Source of the DNA: an uncultured Hyphomicrobiales bacterium
Lineage (GTDB): Bacteria; Pseudomonadota; Alphaproteobacteria; Rhizobiales; Xanthobacteraceae
DNA length: 5,476 nt
Assembly (NCBI GenBank): GCA_903891395.1
Contig: CAITEM010000287.1
Location: 1-5,476, forward strand
Direction of reading: 5' to 3'
Shown here: positions 1-5,218 of the stretch, one piece after another
How positions within the stretch are numbered: position 1 is the stretch's first letter
How the letters are laid out: every line of letters begins with the position of its first letter
Program-made: the position numbers and the translations under genes
Notes under the pieces: generated by a model
The model's database searches: none
Told to the model about the DNA's origin: nothing
What the model saw: the letters and a program-made list of their open reading frames with translations, nothing else

Positions 1-197
1 AAAATCACGTCGTCCATCGACGAGGCGCGCATGTATTTATATGAGCTTTCGCCCATCCCCCAGCGCAGCGCTTCGACCAGATTGGATTTGCCGCAGCCAT
101 TCGGCCCGACCACGCCGGTCAGACCCGGCTCGATCAGGAAATCGGTCGGTTCGACGAACGACTTGAACCCGATCAGGCGCAGACGCGTAAGTTTCAT
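1..197 (-). CDS. smc: Chromosome segregation protein SMC, N-terminal 65 codons (cut by window edge)
   Basis: This is the beginning of the SMC ATPase, the long coiled-coil protein that organises and helps segregate the chromosome together with ScpA and ScpB. The visible part starts MKLTRLRLIGFKSFVEP, the typical SMC opening with its FKSF strand, and continues into a Walker A loop GPNGCGKSNL at residues 31-40 that binds ATP. The segment ALRWGMGESS (residues 43-52) matches the conserved helix after Walker A. The ATG at 197-195 has a GAGG nine bases upstream (210-207), which supports this start. The hinge, coiled coils and C-terminal signature/Walker B half lie outside the window, so the edge is a cut and not evidence of a truncated gene. 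It reads in the same direction as the dsbA-like gene, 274 bases downstream of that gene's stop. Family assignment is secure; whether it has its own promoter is unknown. Confidence 0.95.
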   Translation of the reverse strand, partial: MKLTRLRLIGFKSFVEPTDFLIEPGLTGVVGPNGCGKSNLVEALRWGMGESSYKYMRASSMDDVI

Positions 198-206
198 TGC
201 TTCAGG

Positions 207-210
207 CCTC
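207..210 (-). promoter_or_regulatory. Ribosome binding site of smc
   Basis: The minus strand reads GAGG here, nine bases before the smc ATG at 197-195. The spacing is slightly long but acceptable, and it supports the MKLTRLRL start, which is also where SMC homology begins. Confidence 0.5.
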
Positions 211-438
211 GAACCCCAAACCTGAGTGAAAGCGCCACGCGCCGGTGGTCACGCCAGGTTTTACATGGAACAAATTTGCAGTCCGATCCGGGGCTTGGCC
301 AAGACTGCGGGCACCTCAAGCACCGTGGCGGGACAATGAATCGCCAGACGCCTTGGAGCAACAGCGGGGCGCACCGGAAACGCGGTTTTCCAGACCTTTC
401 GGCCGATTAGCGGTAAAATTAAAGCGTGGATAGCGCGC

Positions 439-465
439 TTTTTACGCCGGCCTCAGGGCGAAAAA
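439..465 (-). terminator. Hairpin just downstream of the dsbA-like gene, terminator-like but lacking a U tract
   Basis: TTTTT at 439-443 and CGCC at 445-448 can pair with GGCG at 457-460 and AAAAA at 461-465, with A444 bulged and an eight-base loop. That makes nine base pairs, beginning seven bases after the stop codon of the dsbA-like gene. The position suits a transcript end or 3' stabilising structure. Reading on the minus strand, the bases after the stem are not a run of T, so it is not a canonical intrinsic terminator. Confidence 0.3.
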
Positions 466-471
466 CCCTTG

Positions 472-1143
472 TCAGCTCTTGAGTTGGGCGTCGATCAGCT
501 TGGAAAACTCGTCGATTTCCATCGCGCCCGCGTAAGGGGTTCCGTTGATGAAGAAGGTCGGGGTCGACTGCACCTTGAACTGGTCCACGGCGCGCTGGCG
601 GATGCTCTCGATACCGTCGAGCATCTTCTGATTCGCCAGGCATGCGTTGAAACTCTGCTCGGAGAAGCCGGCCTGCTTGGCGATCGCCATCAGCGGCGGA
701 ATCGGCTTTTCGACCGCCCAGGTGCGCTGCTGGCGGAACATGGTGTCGACCAGAGCGAAATAGCGCGTGGAGTCCTTTTCGCCGGCGCAGCGCGCCAGCA
801 TGAAAGCGGCCGCGGCCAAAGCGTCGAGCGGGAATTCGCGGAAGATGTAACGCACCTTGCCGGTATCGATGTAGCGCTTCTTCAGTTCCGGGAAGGTGGC
901 TTCCTGGAAGTGAGCGCAGTGCGGGCAGGTCATCGAGGCATATTCGATGACGGTGACGGTGGCCTTGTCGTTGCCCATGCTCATTTCGGGCAGCGCGTCG
1001 GGCTTCATCAGGTCGGCCGGCGGAATGGCGTCGGCGGCCAGCGCCTGCGTGACGAAGGGCGGCAGTGCGGTCGTGGTCAGCAAGGCGGCGGCAAGCGCCA
1101 AGGTTGCGCTGCGCTGGCAAAACTCGCGTCGTGTGATCCGCAC
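472..1143 (-). CDS. DsbA-family thiol-disulfide oxidoreductase, exported (Tat-like signal)
   Basis: This 223-residue protein belongs to the DsbA/thioredoxin-4 family, periplasmic enzymes that oxidise or isomerise disulfides in secreted proteins. The active site CPHC sits at residues 73-76 in YASMTCPHCAHF, and a cis-proline loop STPTFFING follows at residues 193-201, completing the thioredoxin fold; the helical insert lies between them. The N terminus reads VRITRREFCQRSATLALAAALL: a twin-arginine-like motif (TRREF), a hydrophobic stretch, and a likely cleavage near ALAADA (residues 34-39). I chose the GTG at 1143-1141 because GGAG lies six bases upstream. The open frame runs on to 1311, but that extra stretch overlaps the end of dciA and reads as non-protein-like. 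It lies 127 bases downstream of dciA in the same direction. Family certain; the redox partner and whether it oxidises or reduces are unknown. Confidence 0.92.
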   Translation of the reverse strand: MRITRREFCQRSATLALAAALLTTTALPPFVTQALAADAIPPADLMKPDALPEMSMGNDKATVTVIEYASMTCPHCAHFQEATFPELKKRYIDTGKVRYIFREFPLDALAAAAFMLARCAGEKDSTRYFALVDTMFRQQRTWAVEKPIPPLMAIAKQAGFSEQSFNACLANQKMLDGIESIRQRAVDQFKVQSTPTFFINGTPYAGAMEIDEFSKLIDAQLKS

Positions 1144-1149
1144 TGGAAG

Positions 1150-1153
1150 CTCC
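1150..1153 (-). promoter_or_regulatory. Ribosome binding site fixing a GTG start for the dsbA-like gene
   Basis: The minus strand carries GGAG six bases before the GTG at 1143-1141. No ATG is placed sensibly before the twin-arginine motif: the next in-frame ATG upstream (near 1311) is inside dciA and would bury the signal peptide. This site therefore decides the start. Confidence 0.6.
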
Positions 1154-1191
1154 GTTAAGACGAAAGGCGCCGTTGGCGCAGGACGAGGTCG

Positions 1192-1214
1192 ATTGGCTAG
1201 CTGGAACAGCCAAT
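1192..1214. repeat. Perfect 7-bp inverted repeat between dciA and the dsbA-like gene
   Basis: ATTGGCT at 1192-1198 and AGCCAAT at 1208-1214 are exact inverted copies separated by nine bases. The element lies in the 127-base gap between the dciA stop and the start of the dsbA-like gene, about 50 bases before that start. There is no T run after it on the minus strand, so it does not look like a terminator. It could be an operator for a dimeric regulator or an RNA hairpin; the sequence does not say which. Confidence 0.35.
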
Positions 1215-1270
1215 TGTGGCAATGGCGGGCCGCGATGCCAAGGGGCAGGCCGGCGAAGACAGCCTGAGGC

Positions 1271-1759
1271 TCACTTTCTCTTGATGGCGGCGCCCAGCCT
1301 CGCCAGTGCACCGCGCAGCGCCTCGTCTGTGACCTGCGGCATGCCCTCCGCGAGGCGGGCGGCGATGGCCGGATCGGGCGGGGTGGGGGGCTTGGCGTTT
1401 TCCTGGCGGCGCAGCGGCGCCTGGCGCAGCGCGATGCGGCCGATGGCCTGCCAGCCGAAGAAGCGATTGACGCGTTCCAGAATGACCGACGACAGGTGCT
1501 GGATCTCCAGCGCCGCCGGGCCTTCGACCCGCAGCATCAAAGTGGCGGGTGCCGGGGGCGCTTCGCCGGGATTTTGCTGGGCGCGCGGCCAGTTGATCTT
1601 CATCGGTTCGCTGTGGGCCGCGATTTCGGGGCCGGCGATGTCGGCCCAGCGGGTGATGATTTCGGCCGAGGCGAAGCCCTGCGTCTTCAGCGCGTCGTTC
1701 ATGGTCGATCCCATGAATTCCGAAAGCGGCCGGGGAAAACTGCGCGCGGGCTTGCTCAT
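1271..1759 (-). CDS. dciA: DciA-like replicative helicase loader (DUF721 family)
   Basis: The 162-residue product is a DUF721/DciA-family protein. DciA proteins bind the replicative helicase DnaB and help load it on DNA in bacteria that lack phage-derived DnaC or DnaI loaders. Visible family traits are the opening PLSEFMGSTMNDALKTQGFA (residues 11-30), the ITRWADIAGPEIAAHS segment (35-50) with the typical W-x-x-I-v-G-x-x-i-a-x-H-s pattern, and LMLRVEGPAALEIQH (74-88), which correspond to the KH-like domain. A Pro/Ala-rich, probably disordered tail follows from about residue 112. The ATG at 1759-1757 (MSKPARSF) has only a weak upstream purine stretch. The frame stays open to 2353, but that part is antisense to mutY and Arg-rich, hence a shadow. 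The gene diverges from mutY and is followed by the dsbA-like gene and smc, an order I recall from related Hyphomicrobiales. Function is by family, not shown here. Confidence 0.85.
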   Translation of the reverse strand: MSKPARSFPRPLSEFMGSTMNDALKTQGFASAEIITRWADIAGPEIAAHSEPMKINWPRAQQNPGEAPPAPATLMLRVEGPAALEIQHLSSVILERVNRFFGWQAIGRIALRQAPLRRQENAKPPTPPDPAIAARLAEGMPQVTDEALRGALARLGAAIKRK

Positions 1760-1789
1760 TGAATGCTGCTTTGCGACATGCTGTGGGCC

Positions 1790-2914
1790 ATGAGCGTAGC
1801 AGTCCGATTGCCCCGGCGAAAGAAAGCCGCGTCCGCGCCGCAGGCGGCCGACTTGCTGGCTTGGTACGACCGCCACCGCCGCGTGATGCCGTGGCGGGCC
1901 CGTCAGGGCGAGCGCACGCCGCCTTATGCGGTCTGGCTGTCGGAAATCATGCTGCAGCAGACCACCGTGAAAACGGTCGGGCCTTATTTCGAGAAATTTC
2001 TGACCAAATGGCCGACGGTTGAAGCGCTGGCTTTGGCCAGCCTCGACGACGTGCTGCGCGCCTGGGCGGGCCTCGGCTATTACGCGCGCGCCCGCAACCT
2101 GCACGCCTGCGCCCGCGCCGTTGTCGAACGCCACAACGGAATTTTCCCCGACACGATTGAAGGCCTGCTCGCGCTGCCCGGTATTGGCGATTACACTGCG
2201 GCCGCGGTCGGCGCGATTGCCTTCGACGCGCCCGCGGTGCCGGTCGACGGCAATGTCGAGCGCGTCGTGACGCGGCTCTATGCCATCGAAGAAGCGCTGC
2301 CGGCGGCGAAGCCGAAGATCAAAGAATTGGCGACGTCGTTGTTGCCGTCGCAACGCTCCGGCGACTTTGCGCAGGCTTTGATGGATCTCGGCGCGACCAT
2401 CTGTTCGCCGAAGCGTCCCGCCTGTTCGTTATGCCCGTGGCACGAGCCGTGCGTCGCGCGTGCGGAAGGAAGGCAGGAAGAATTCCCGCACAAGGCGGCG
2501 AAGAAGGAAGGCAAACTGCGCCGCGGCGCGGCCTTTGTCGTCGTGCGTGACGACGGTTTCATCCTGTTGCGCACGCGGCCCGACAAGGGCCTGCTGGCGC
2601 AGATGACAGAAGTGCCAGGCACGGCTTGGTCGCACGACTTCAATCTTGCCGATGCGGAGGCCGGAGCGCCGTTAAAGGCCGGCTGGCGCCGGCTGCCTGG
2701 CGTGGTCGAGCACACCTTCACACATTTCCCGCTCGAACTGACGGTGTTTGCGGCGCGCGTGCCCAAGAGCAGTAAGGCGCCGAAGGACATGCGCTGGAGT
2801 GCAGTGAAGGACGTGCATGACGAAGCGCTGCCCACCGTCATGCGCAAGGTGTTGGCCCACGCATTCGCGATGCCCGCGCCCGCAAGGGGGAGGTTGCGCA
2901 AATCCGCTCGCTGA
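1790..2914 (+). CDS. mutY: A/G-specific adenine DNA glycosylase MutY
   Basis: MutY removes adenine mispaired with 8-oxoguanine, preventing G:C to T:A mutations. The 374-residue frame has every hallmark. Catalytic Glu52 lies in VWLSEIMLQQT. GLGYYARARNLH (95-106) and the helix-hairpin-helix LPGIGDYTAAAVGAIAF (129-145) follow, then catalytic Asp153 in VPVDGNVERV. The iron-sulfur loop has four cysteines, C205, C212, C215 and C221, with C-X6-C-X2-C-X5-C spacing. A C-terminal NUDIX-like domain that recognises 8-oxoG (about 245-355) contains FTH at 310-312, matching the FSH loop of the Escherichia coli enzyme. The length is usual for the family. The start is uncertain: ATGs at 1763, 1778 and 1790 are all in frame and none has a clear ribosome binding site. 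I prefer 1790 (MSVAVRLPRRKK) because it leaves the usual short leader and about 30 bases to the opposing dciA start. The product acts on DNA in the cytoplasm. Confidence 0.95.
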   Translation: MSVAVRLPRRKKAASAPQAADLLAWYDRHRRVMPWRARQGERTPPYAVWLSEIMLQQTTVKTVGPYFEKFLTKWPTVEALALASLDDVLRAWAGLGYYARARNLHACARAVVERHNGIFPDTIEGLLALPGIGDYTAAAVGAIAFDAPAVPVDGNVERVVTRLYAIEEALPAAKPKIKELATSLLPSQRSGDFAQALMDLGATICSPKRPACSLCPWHEPCVARAEGRQEEFPHKAAKKEGKLRRGAAFVVVRDDGFILLRTRPDKGLLAQMTEVPGTAWSHDFNLADAEAGAPLKAGWRRLPGVVEHTFTHFPLELTVFAARVPKSSKAPKDMRWSAVKDVHDEALPTVMRKVLAHAFAMPAPARGRLRKSAR

Positions 2915-2927
2915 AAGCGAGTTGTTT
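2907..2927 (+). terminator. Possible intrinsic terminator overlapping the mutY stop codon
   Basis: CTCGCT at 2907-2912 pairs perfectly with AGCGAG at 2916-2921 around a three-base loop, and TTGTTT follows directly. The mutY TGA (2912-2914) lies inside the hairpin. The stem is short (6 bp) and the T tract broken, so termination may be weak. Confidence 0.4.
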
Positions 2928-2950
2928 CATCGCTTCATCGGGTCTATCCA
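2922..2950 (+). promoter_or_regulatory. Weak candidate promoter for the alpha/beta hydrolase gene
   Basis: TTGTTT (2922-2927) and TATCCA (2945-2950) are spaced by 17 bases and lie about 37 bases before the hydrolase start. Each hexamer matches the sigma-70 consensus only in part. The placement in the 73-base gap after mutY is sensible, but the -35 element overlaps the tail of the terminator-like hairpin. Confidence 0.22.
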
Positions 2951-2974
2951 TTCAGCAGCGATAAGAATTCAAGC

Positions 2975-2980
2975 GGGGAG
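2975..2980 (+). promoter_or_regulatory. Ribosome binding site of the alpha/beta hydrolase gene
   Basis: GGGGAG stands seven bases before the ATG at 2988. It sets the start there rather than at upstream in-frame codons inside mutY. A second ATG at 2983 is out of frame and hits a stop after two codons. Confidence 0.7.
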
Positions 2981-2987
2981 AAATGCC

Positions 2988-3797
2988 ATGACTTTGTCGC
3001 TCAGCCGCCGTGCCGCCATGTCTGGGGTGATGGCCGGCACCGGTGCGCTCGCTTTGCTCGCCAATCAGCAAGCGGTGGCGCAGACCGCCGCTCGCAAGAC
3101 CTTCGTGCTGGTGCACGGCGCCTATCATGGCGGCTGGTGCTGGAAGCTCGTCTCCGAGATTCTCGAACGCAATGGGCACAAAGTTTACGCGCCGTCGCTG
3201 ACCGGCAACGGCGATCGCACGCATCTGTTGAGCAAGGACGTCACGCTCGACACGCAGATCACCGACATCGTCAATCTGGTGAAGTGGGAAGACCTCAATA
3301 ACATCTGCCTGGTCGCGCACTCGTTCGGCGGCTGGCCGGCCTCCGGCGCGCTCGAACAGATCCACGACCGCGTCTCGTCGATCGTCTGGCTCGATGCCTT
3401 CAAGCCGCGTAATGGCGAGAAACCGCTCGACTACATTTCCGAGTTCAGCCGCAAGGCGCTGGAGGAAGCGACGGCGCGGGGCGAGCTTGGCCGCAAGCCG
3501 CCGCCGGCCAAGACCTATTCTGTGGTCGAGAAACACTATGCGTGGATCGACGCCAAGGTGACGCCCCAGCCGAACGCATTGACCTTCAACGCCATCGTGC
3601 TGACCGGCAAACTCGATACCATCGCCAAGAAAACGTTCATTCGCGCGCCGAAATACCCGCAGGCGGCGTTCGACCGCGCGCTGGCCGAATGCCGGGCCGA
3701 CAAATCCTGGCAGACTTTTGTGAACGAGGACACCGGCCACGACGTCATGATCGACCGGCCGGAATGGGTCGCCGATCTGCTGATGAAGGTGTCGTGA
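2988..3797 (+). CDS. Exported alpha/beta-fold hydrolase (methylesterase / hydroxynitrile-lyase-like)
   Basis: The 269-residue protein is an alpha/beta hydrolase of the type that includes plant methylesterases (SABP2-like) and hydroxynitrile lyases, with many bacterial members of unknown substrate. The oxyanion region reads FVLVHGAYHGGWCW (39-52), followed by APSLTGNGDRTHL (68-80). The nucleophile elbow is LVAHSFGGW with Ser112; the first elbow position is Ala rather than the usual Gly. Asp210 (VLTGKLDTI) and His251 (EDTGHDVMIDRPEW) complete a plausible Ser-Asp-His triad. The N terminus MTLSLSRRAAMSGVMAGTGA is a signal peptide with a twin arginine (SRRAAM), a hydrophobic core, and a likely cleavage after AVA near residue 31, so the enzyme probably acts in the periplasm. 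A strong GGGGAG supports the ATG at 2988; the frame is open upstream only through mutY. An SMP-30-family gene follows after 68 bases and may be co-transcribed. Substrate unknown. Confidence 0.9.
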   Translation: MTLSLSRRAAMSGVMAGTGALALLANQQAVAQTAARKTFVLVHGAYHGGWCWKLVSEILERNGHKVYAPSLTGNGDRTHLLSKDVTLDTQITDIVNLVKWEDLNNICLVAHSFGGWPASGALEQIHDRVSSIVWLDAFKPRNGEKPLDYISEFSRKALEEATARGELGRKPPPAKTYSVVEKHYAWIDAKVTPQPNALTFNAIVLTGKLDTIAKKTFIRAPKYPQAAFDRALAECRADKSWQTFVNEDTGHDVMIDRPEWVADLLMKVS

Positions 3798-3855
3798 CGG
3801 TGATCTGCGACGCCAGCGGCAAATCGACCGGCGCACGCTCTTAAAAAGTAAGGAT

Positions 3856-3859
3856 GGGG
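3856..3859 (+). promoter_or_regulatory. Ribosome binding site deciding the SMP-30 gene start
   Basis: GGGG at 3856-3859, within a G-rich run beginning at 3852, lies six bases before the ATG at 3866. An in-frame ATG at 3854 abuts the AGG before it with no spacing, so it is the less likely start. Confidence 0.55.
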
Positions 3860-3865
3860 CACAAA

Positions 3866-4810
3866 ATGTCCGATTGGACGCCGAACCTGCGCTATCCCGA
3901 TCCTTACGTCACCTCGCTGGACAAGCGCTTCGACAGATACCGGCTGGCGCTGGCAAGCGTCGAGCGGCTCTACACCGGCACGCGTTGGGGCGAGGGGCCT
4001 GTCTGGTTCGGCGACGCGCGCTGCCTGATCTGGAGCGACGTGCCGGGCGACTGCATGTACAAATGGGACGAGGAAACCGGCCACGTCGCGCCGTTTCGTA
4101 AACCGTCTAACAACAGCAACGGCAATACCCGCGATCGTCAGGGCCGGCTCGTCACCTGCGAGCATCTGACACGCCGCGTCACCCGCACCGAACATGACGG
4201 CACCGTTACGGTGATCTGCGACAATTACGAGGGCAAGCGGCTGAACTCGCCGAACGATGTCGTCGTGAAGTCGGACGGCTCGATCTGGTTCACCGACCCG
4301 CGCTTCGGCATTCTCGGCAATTACGAAGGCAACATCGCAGAGCCCGAACTGCCGATGAACGTCTACCGCGTCGATGGCAACAGCGCCGCTGTCACCATTG
4401 TCGCGGAAGGTATCAACGCGCCGAACGGGCTCTGCTTCTCGCCGGACGAGACGAAAATCTACATTGTGGAATCGCGCAGCGAGCCGCGCCGCATTCTCGA
4501 ATTCAATCTGACCGAGGACGGCCTCGTCATCGGCGCCGGCAAGGTGCTGATCGATTCCGGCCCGCACGGGTCGCCCGACGGCATGCGCTGCGACGTCGAC
4601 GGCAATCTGTGGTGCGGCTGGGGCATGTCGCCGGAACTGGACGGCGTGCGCGTGTTTACGCCGCAGGGTGAGCCGATCGGTCACATTTCATTGCCGGAGC
4701 GCTGCGCCAACGTCTGCTTCGGCGGCGTCAAGCGCAACCGCCTGTTCATGGCGGCTGCGCATTCGCTGTATTCGCTCTACGTCAACACGCAGGGCGTGGC
4801 GGGCGGTTAG
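3866..4810 (+). CDS. SMP-30/gluconolactonase/LRE-family protein
   Basis: The 314-residue product is a six-bladed beta-propeller of the SMP-30/gluconolactonase family, metal-dependent enzymes that open sugar lactones or related esters. Family motifs appear in order: RWGEGPVWFGD (40-50) with metal ligand Glu43, KRLNSPNDVVVKSDGSIWFTD (124-144) carrying the conserved substrate-side Asn and Asp, INAPNGLCFSPD (183-194) with metal ligand Asn187, and GSPDGMRCDVDGNLW (235-249) with metal ligand Asp238. Glu43/Asn187/Asp238 match the Glu-Asn-Asp metal triad of human SMP-30. No signal peptide is visible, so it is probably cytoplasmic, unlike the exported hydrolase before it. The MSDWTPNLRYPDP start at 3866 agrees with homologues I recall and with the ribosome binding site. 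Its TAG overlaps the stop of the convergent ABM gene. Gluconolactonase activity is not assured; family members have varied substrates. Confidence 0.9.
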   Translation: MSDWTPNLRYPDPYVTSLDKRFDRYRLALASVERLYTGTRWGEGPVWFGDARCLIWSDVPGDCMYKWDEETGHVAPFRKPSNNSNGNTRDRQGRLVTCEHLTRRVTRTEHDGTVTVICDNYEGKRLNSPNDVVVKSDGSIWFTDPRFGILGNYEGNIAEPELPMNVYRVDGNSAAVTIVAEGINAPNGLCFSPDETKIYIVESRSEPRRILEFNLTEDGLVIGAGKVLIDSGPHGSPDGMRCDVDGNLWCGWGMSPELDGVRVFTPQGEPIGHISLPERCANVCFGGVKRNRLFMAAAHSLYSLYVNTQGVAGG

Positions 4811-5142
4811 CGCGGCACGTCCGGCGGCGCTTCGGCGCGGTCGTCCGGGCCGTAGTCGCGCACGACGGTGGCAATGCGCAAGCGGTAGTTGGAAAACATC
4901 TCCTTACGGCCAAGCGCCATTGCCTGCCGGTGCTGAAGATGATTGCGCCATTGCGTCAGTCCGGCTTCGTCGCGCCAGAACTGGAGCGCCAAAAGCTTGC
5001 CTTCCTCGTAGATGCTCTCGAAACGCTCGACCGAAATGAATCCGTCGATCTTTTCAACTTCGGCTTTGAGCGCGGCGGCCATTTTCAGGTAATCTTCCCT
5101 GCGGCCCGCCGCCGGCCACACTTCAAAAATCACAGCCAACAT
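4807..5142 (-). CDS. Antibiotic biosynthesis monooxygenase (ABM) domain protein
   Basis: This 111-residue protein is a single ABM domain, a small dimeric ferredoxin-like fold whose members include cofactor-free monooxygenases and haem-degrading enzymes, though most bacterial copies have no known reaction. Typical features are the first strand MLAVIFEVWPAAGRREDYL, the helix to about residue 30, IDGFISVERFES (32-43), the conserved LLALQFWRDEAGLTQWRNH (50-68) with Trp56 and Trp65, HRQAMALGR (71-79), and the closing strand YRLRIATVVRDYG (86-98). A short acidic, Pro-rich tail follows. The ATG at 5142-5140 has a GGA five bases upstream and an earlier GGGG, and homology begins at this Met. It converges on the SMP-30 gene with a four-base overlap at the stops, so it is not in that operon. 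It could act on quinone-like or other aromatic substrates, but nothing here shows it. Confidence 0.88.
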   Translation of the reverse strand: MLAVIFEVWPAAGRREDYLKMAAALKAEVEKIDGFISVERFESIYEEGKLLALQFWRDEAGLTQWRNHLQHRQAMALGRKEMFSNYRLRIATVVRDYGPDDRAEAPPDVPR

Positions 5143-5167
5143 GATCCAACCCCGTTTTCGAGGGGCT

Positions 5168-5197
5168 TAGTTTGTTTTGCAAAAAGAAAATACGCAA
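5168..5197 (-). promoter_or_regulatory. Weak candidate promoter for the ABM gene
   Basis: On the minus strand TTGCGT (5197-5192) and AAACTA (5173-5168) are 18 bases apart in the only clearly AT-rich stretch of this intergenic region, ending about 25 bases before the ABM start. The -10 match is poor, so this rests mainly on base composition and location. Confidence 0.22.
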
Positions 5198-5218
5198 CCG
5201 CCTTGCGGCCCGAACGCT

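Larger units (their letters stand above)
198..471. other. Intergenic region between smc and the dsbA-like gene
   Basis: These 274 bases lie between two minus-strand genes and hold no gene I can support. Open frames on the plus strand (31-225 and 245-433) give low-complexity, Arg/Pro-rich translations with no recognisable domain and no good ribosome binding site. The segment is less GC-rich around 255-285, where a promoter for smc could lie, but I found no convincing -35/-10 pair. The hairpin-forming sequence at 439-465 is listed separately. The gap is unusually long for this compact block, so smc may well have its own promoter here; that is inference. Confidence 0.5.

Noticed and set aside
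245..433. Small plus-strand frame (62 codons) in the smc/dsbA gap
   Set aside because: No ribosome binding site, no recognisable domain, and a composition like translated non-coding GC-rich DNA.
469..1158. 229-codon open frame on the plus strand opposite the dsbA-like gene
   Set aside because: It has no domain or ribosome binding site, and the minus strand shows CPHC and the cis-Pro loop.
1144..1311. Upstream ATG for the dsbA-like gene giving a 279-residue protein
   Set aside because: It would overlap the end of dciA and place 56 extra residues before the twin-arginine signal; the GTG with GGAG upstream fits better.
1760..2353. Long in-frame N-terminal extension of dciA
   Set aside because: The extension is antisense to the mutY catalytic domain and reads as Arg/Gln-rich shadow sequence; DUF721 homology begins right after the ATG at 1759.
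2278..2901. 207-codon open frame on the minus strand opposite mutY
   Set aside because: It is Ser/Arg/Ala-rich, motif-free and wholly inside the well-supported mutY.
2952..3836. 294-codon open frame on the minus strand
   Set aside because: It is antisense to the alpha/beta hydrolase, Arg-rich and without motifs; the plus-strand gene has a ribosome binding site, signal peptide and catalytic residues.
3536..4684. 382-codon open frame on the minus strand
   Set aside because: It is antisense to the hydrolase end and the SMP-30 gene, both of which carry clear family motifs on the plus strand. The translation is His/Arg/Val-rich with no recognisable domain; long antisense frames are common in GC-rich DNA.
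5151..5165. CCCC...GGGG short inverted repeat upstream of the ABM gene
   Set aside because: The stem is only four base pairs around a long loop, has no fitting gene end on the plus strand, and the G run on the minus strand is better explained as part of the ABM ribosome binding region.
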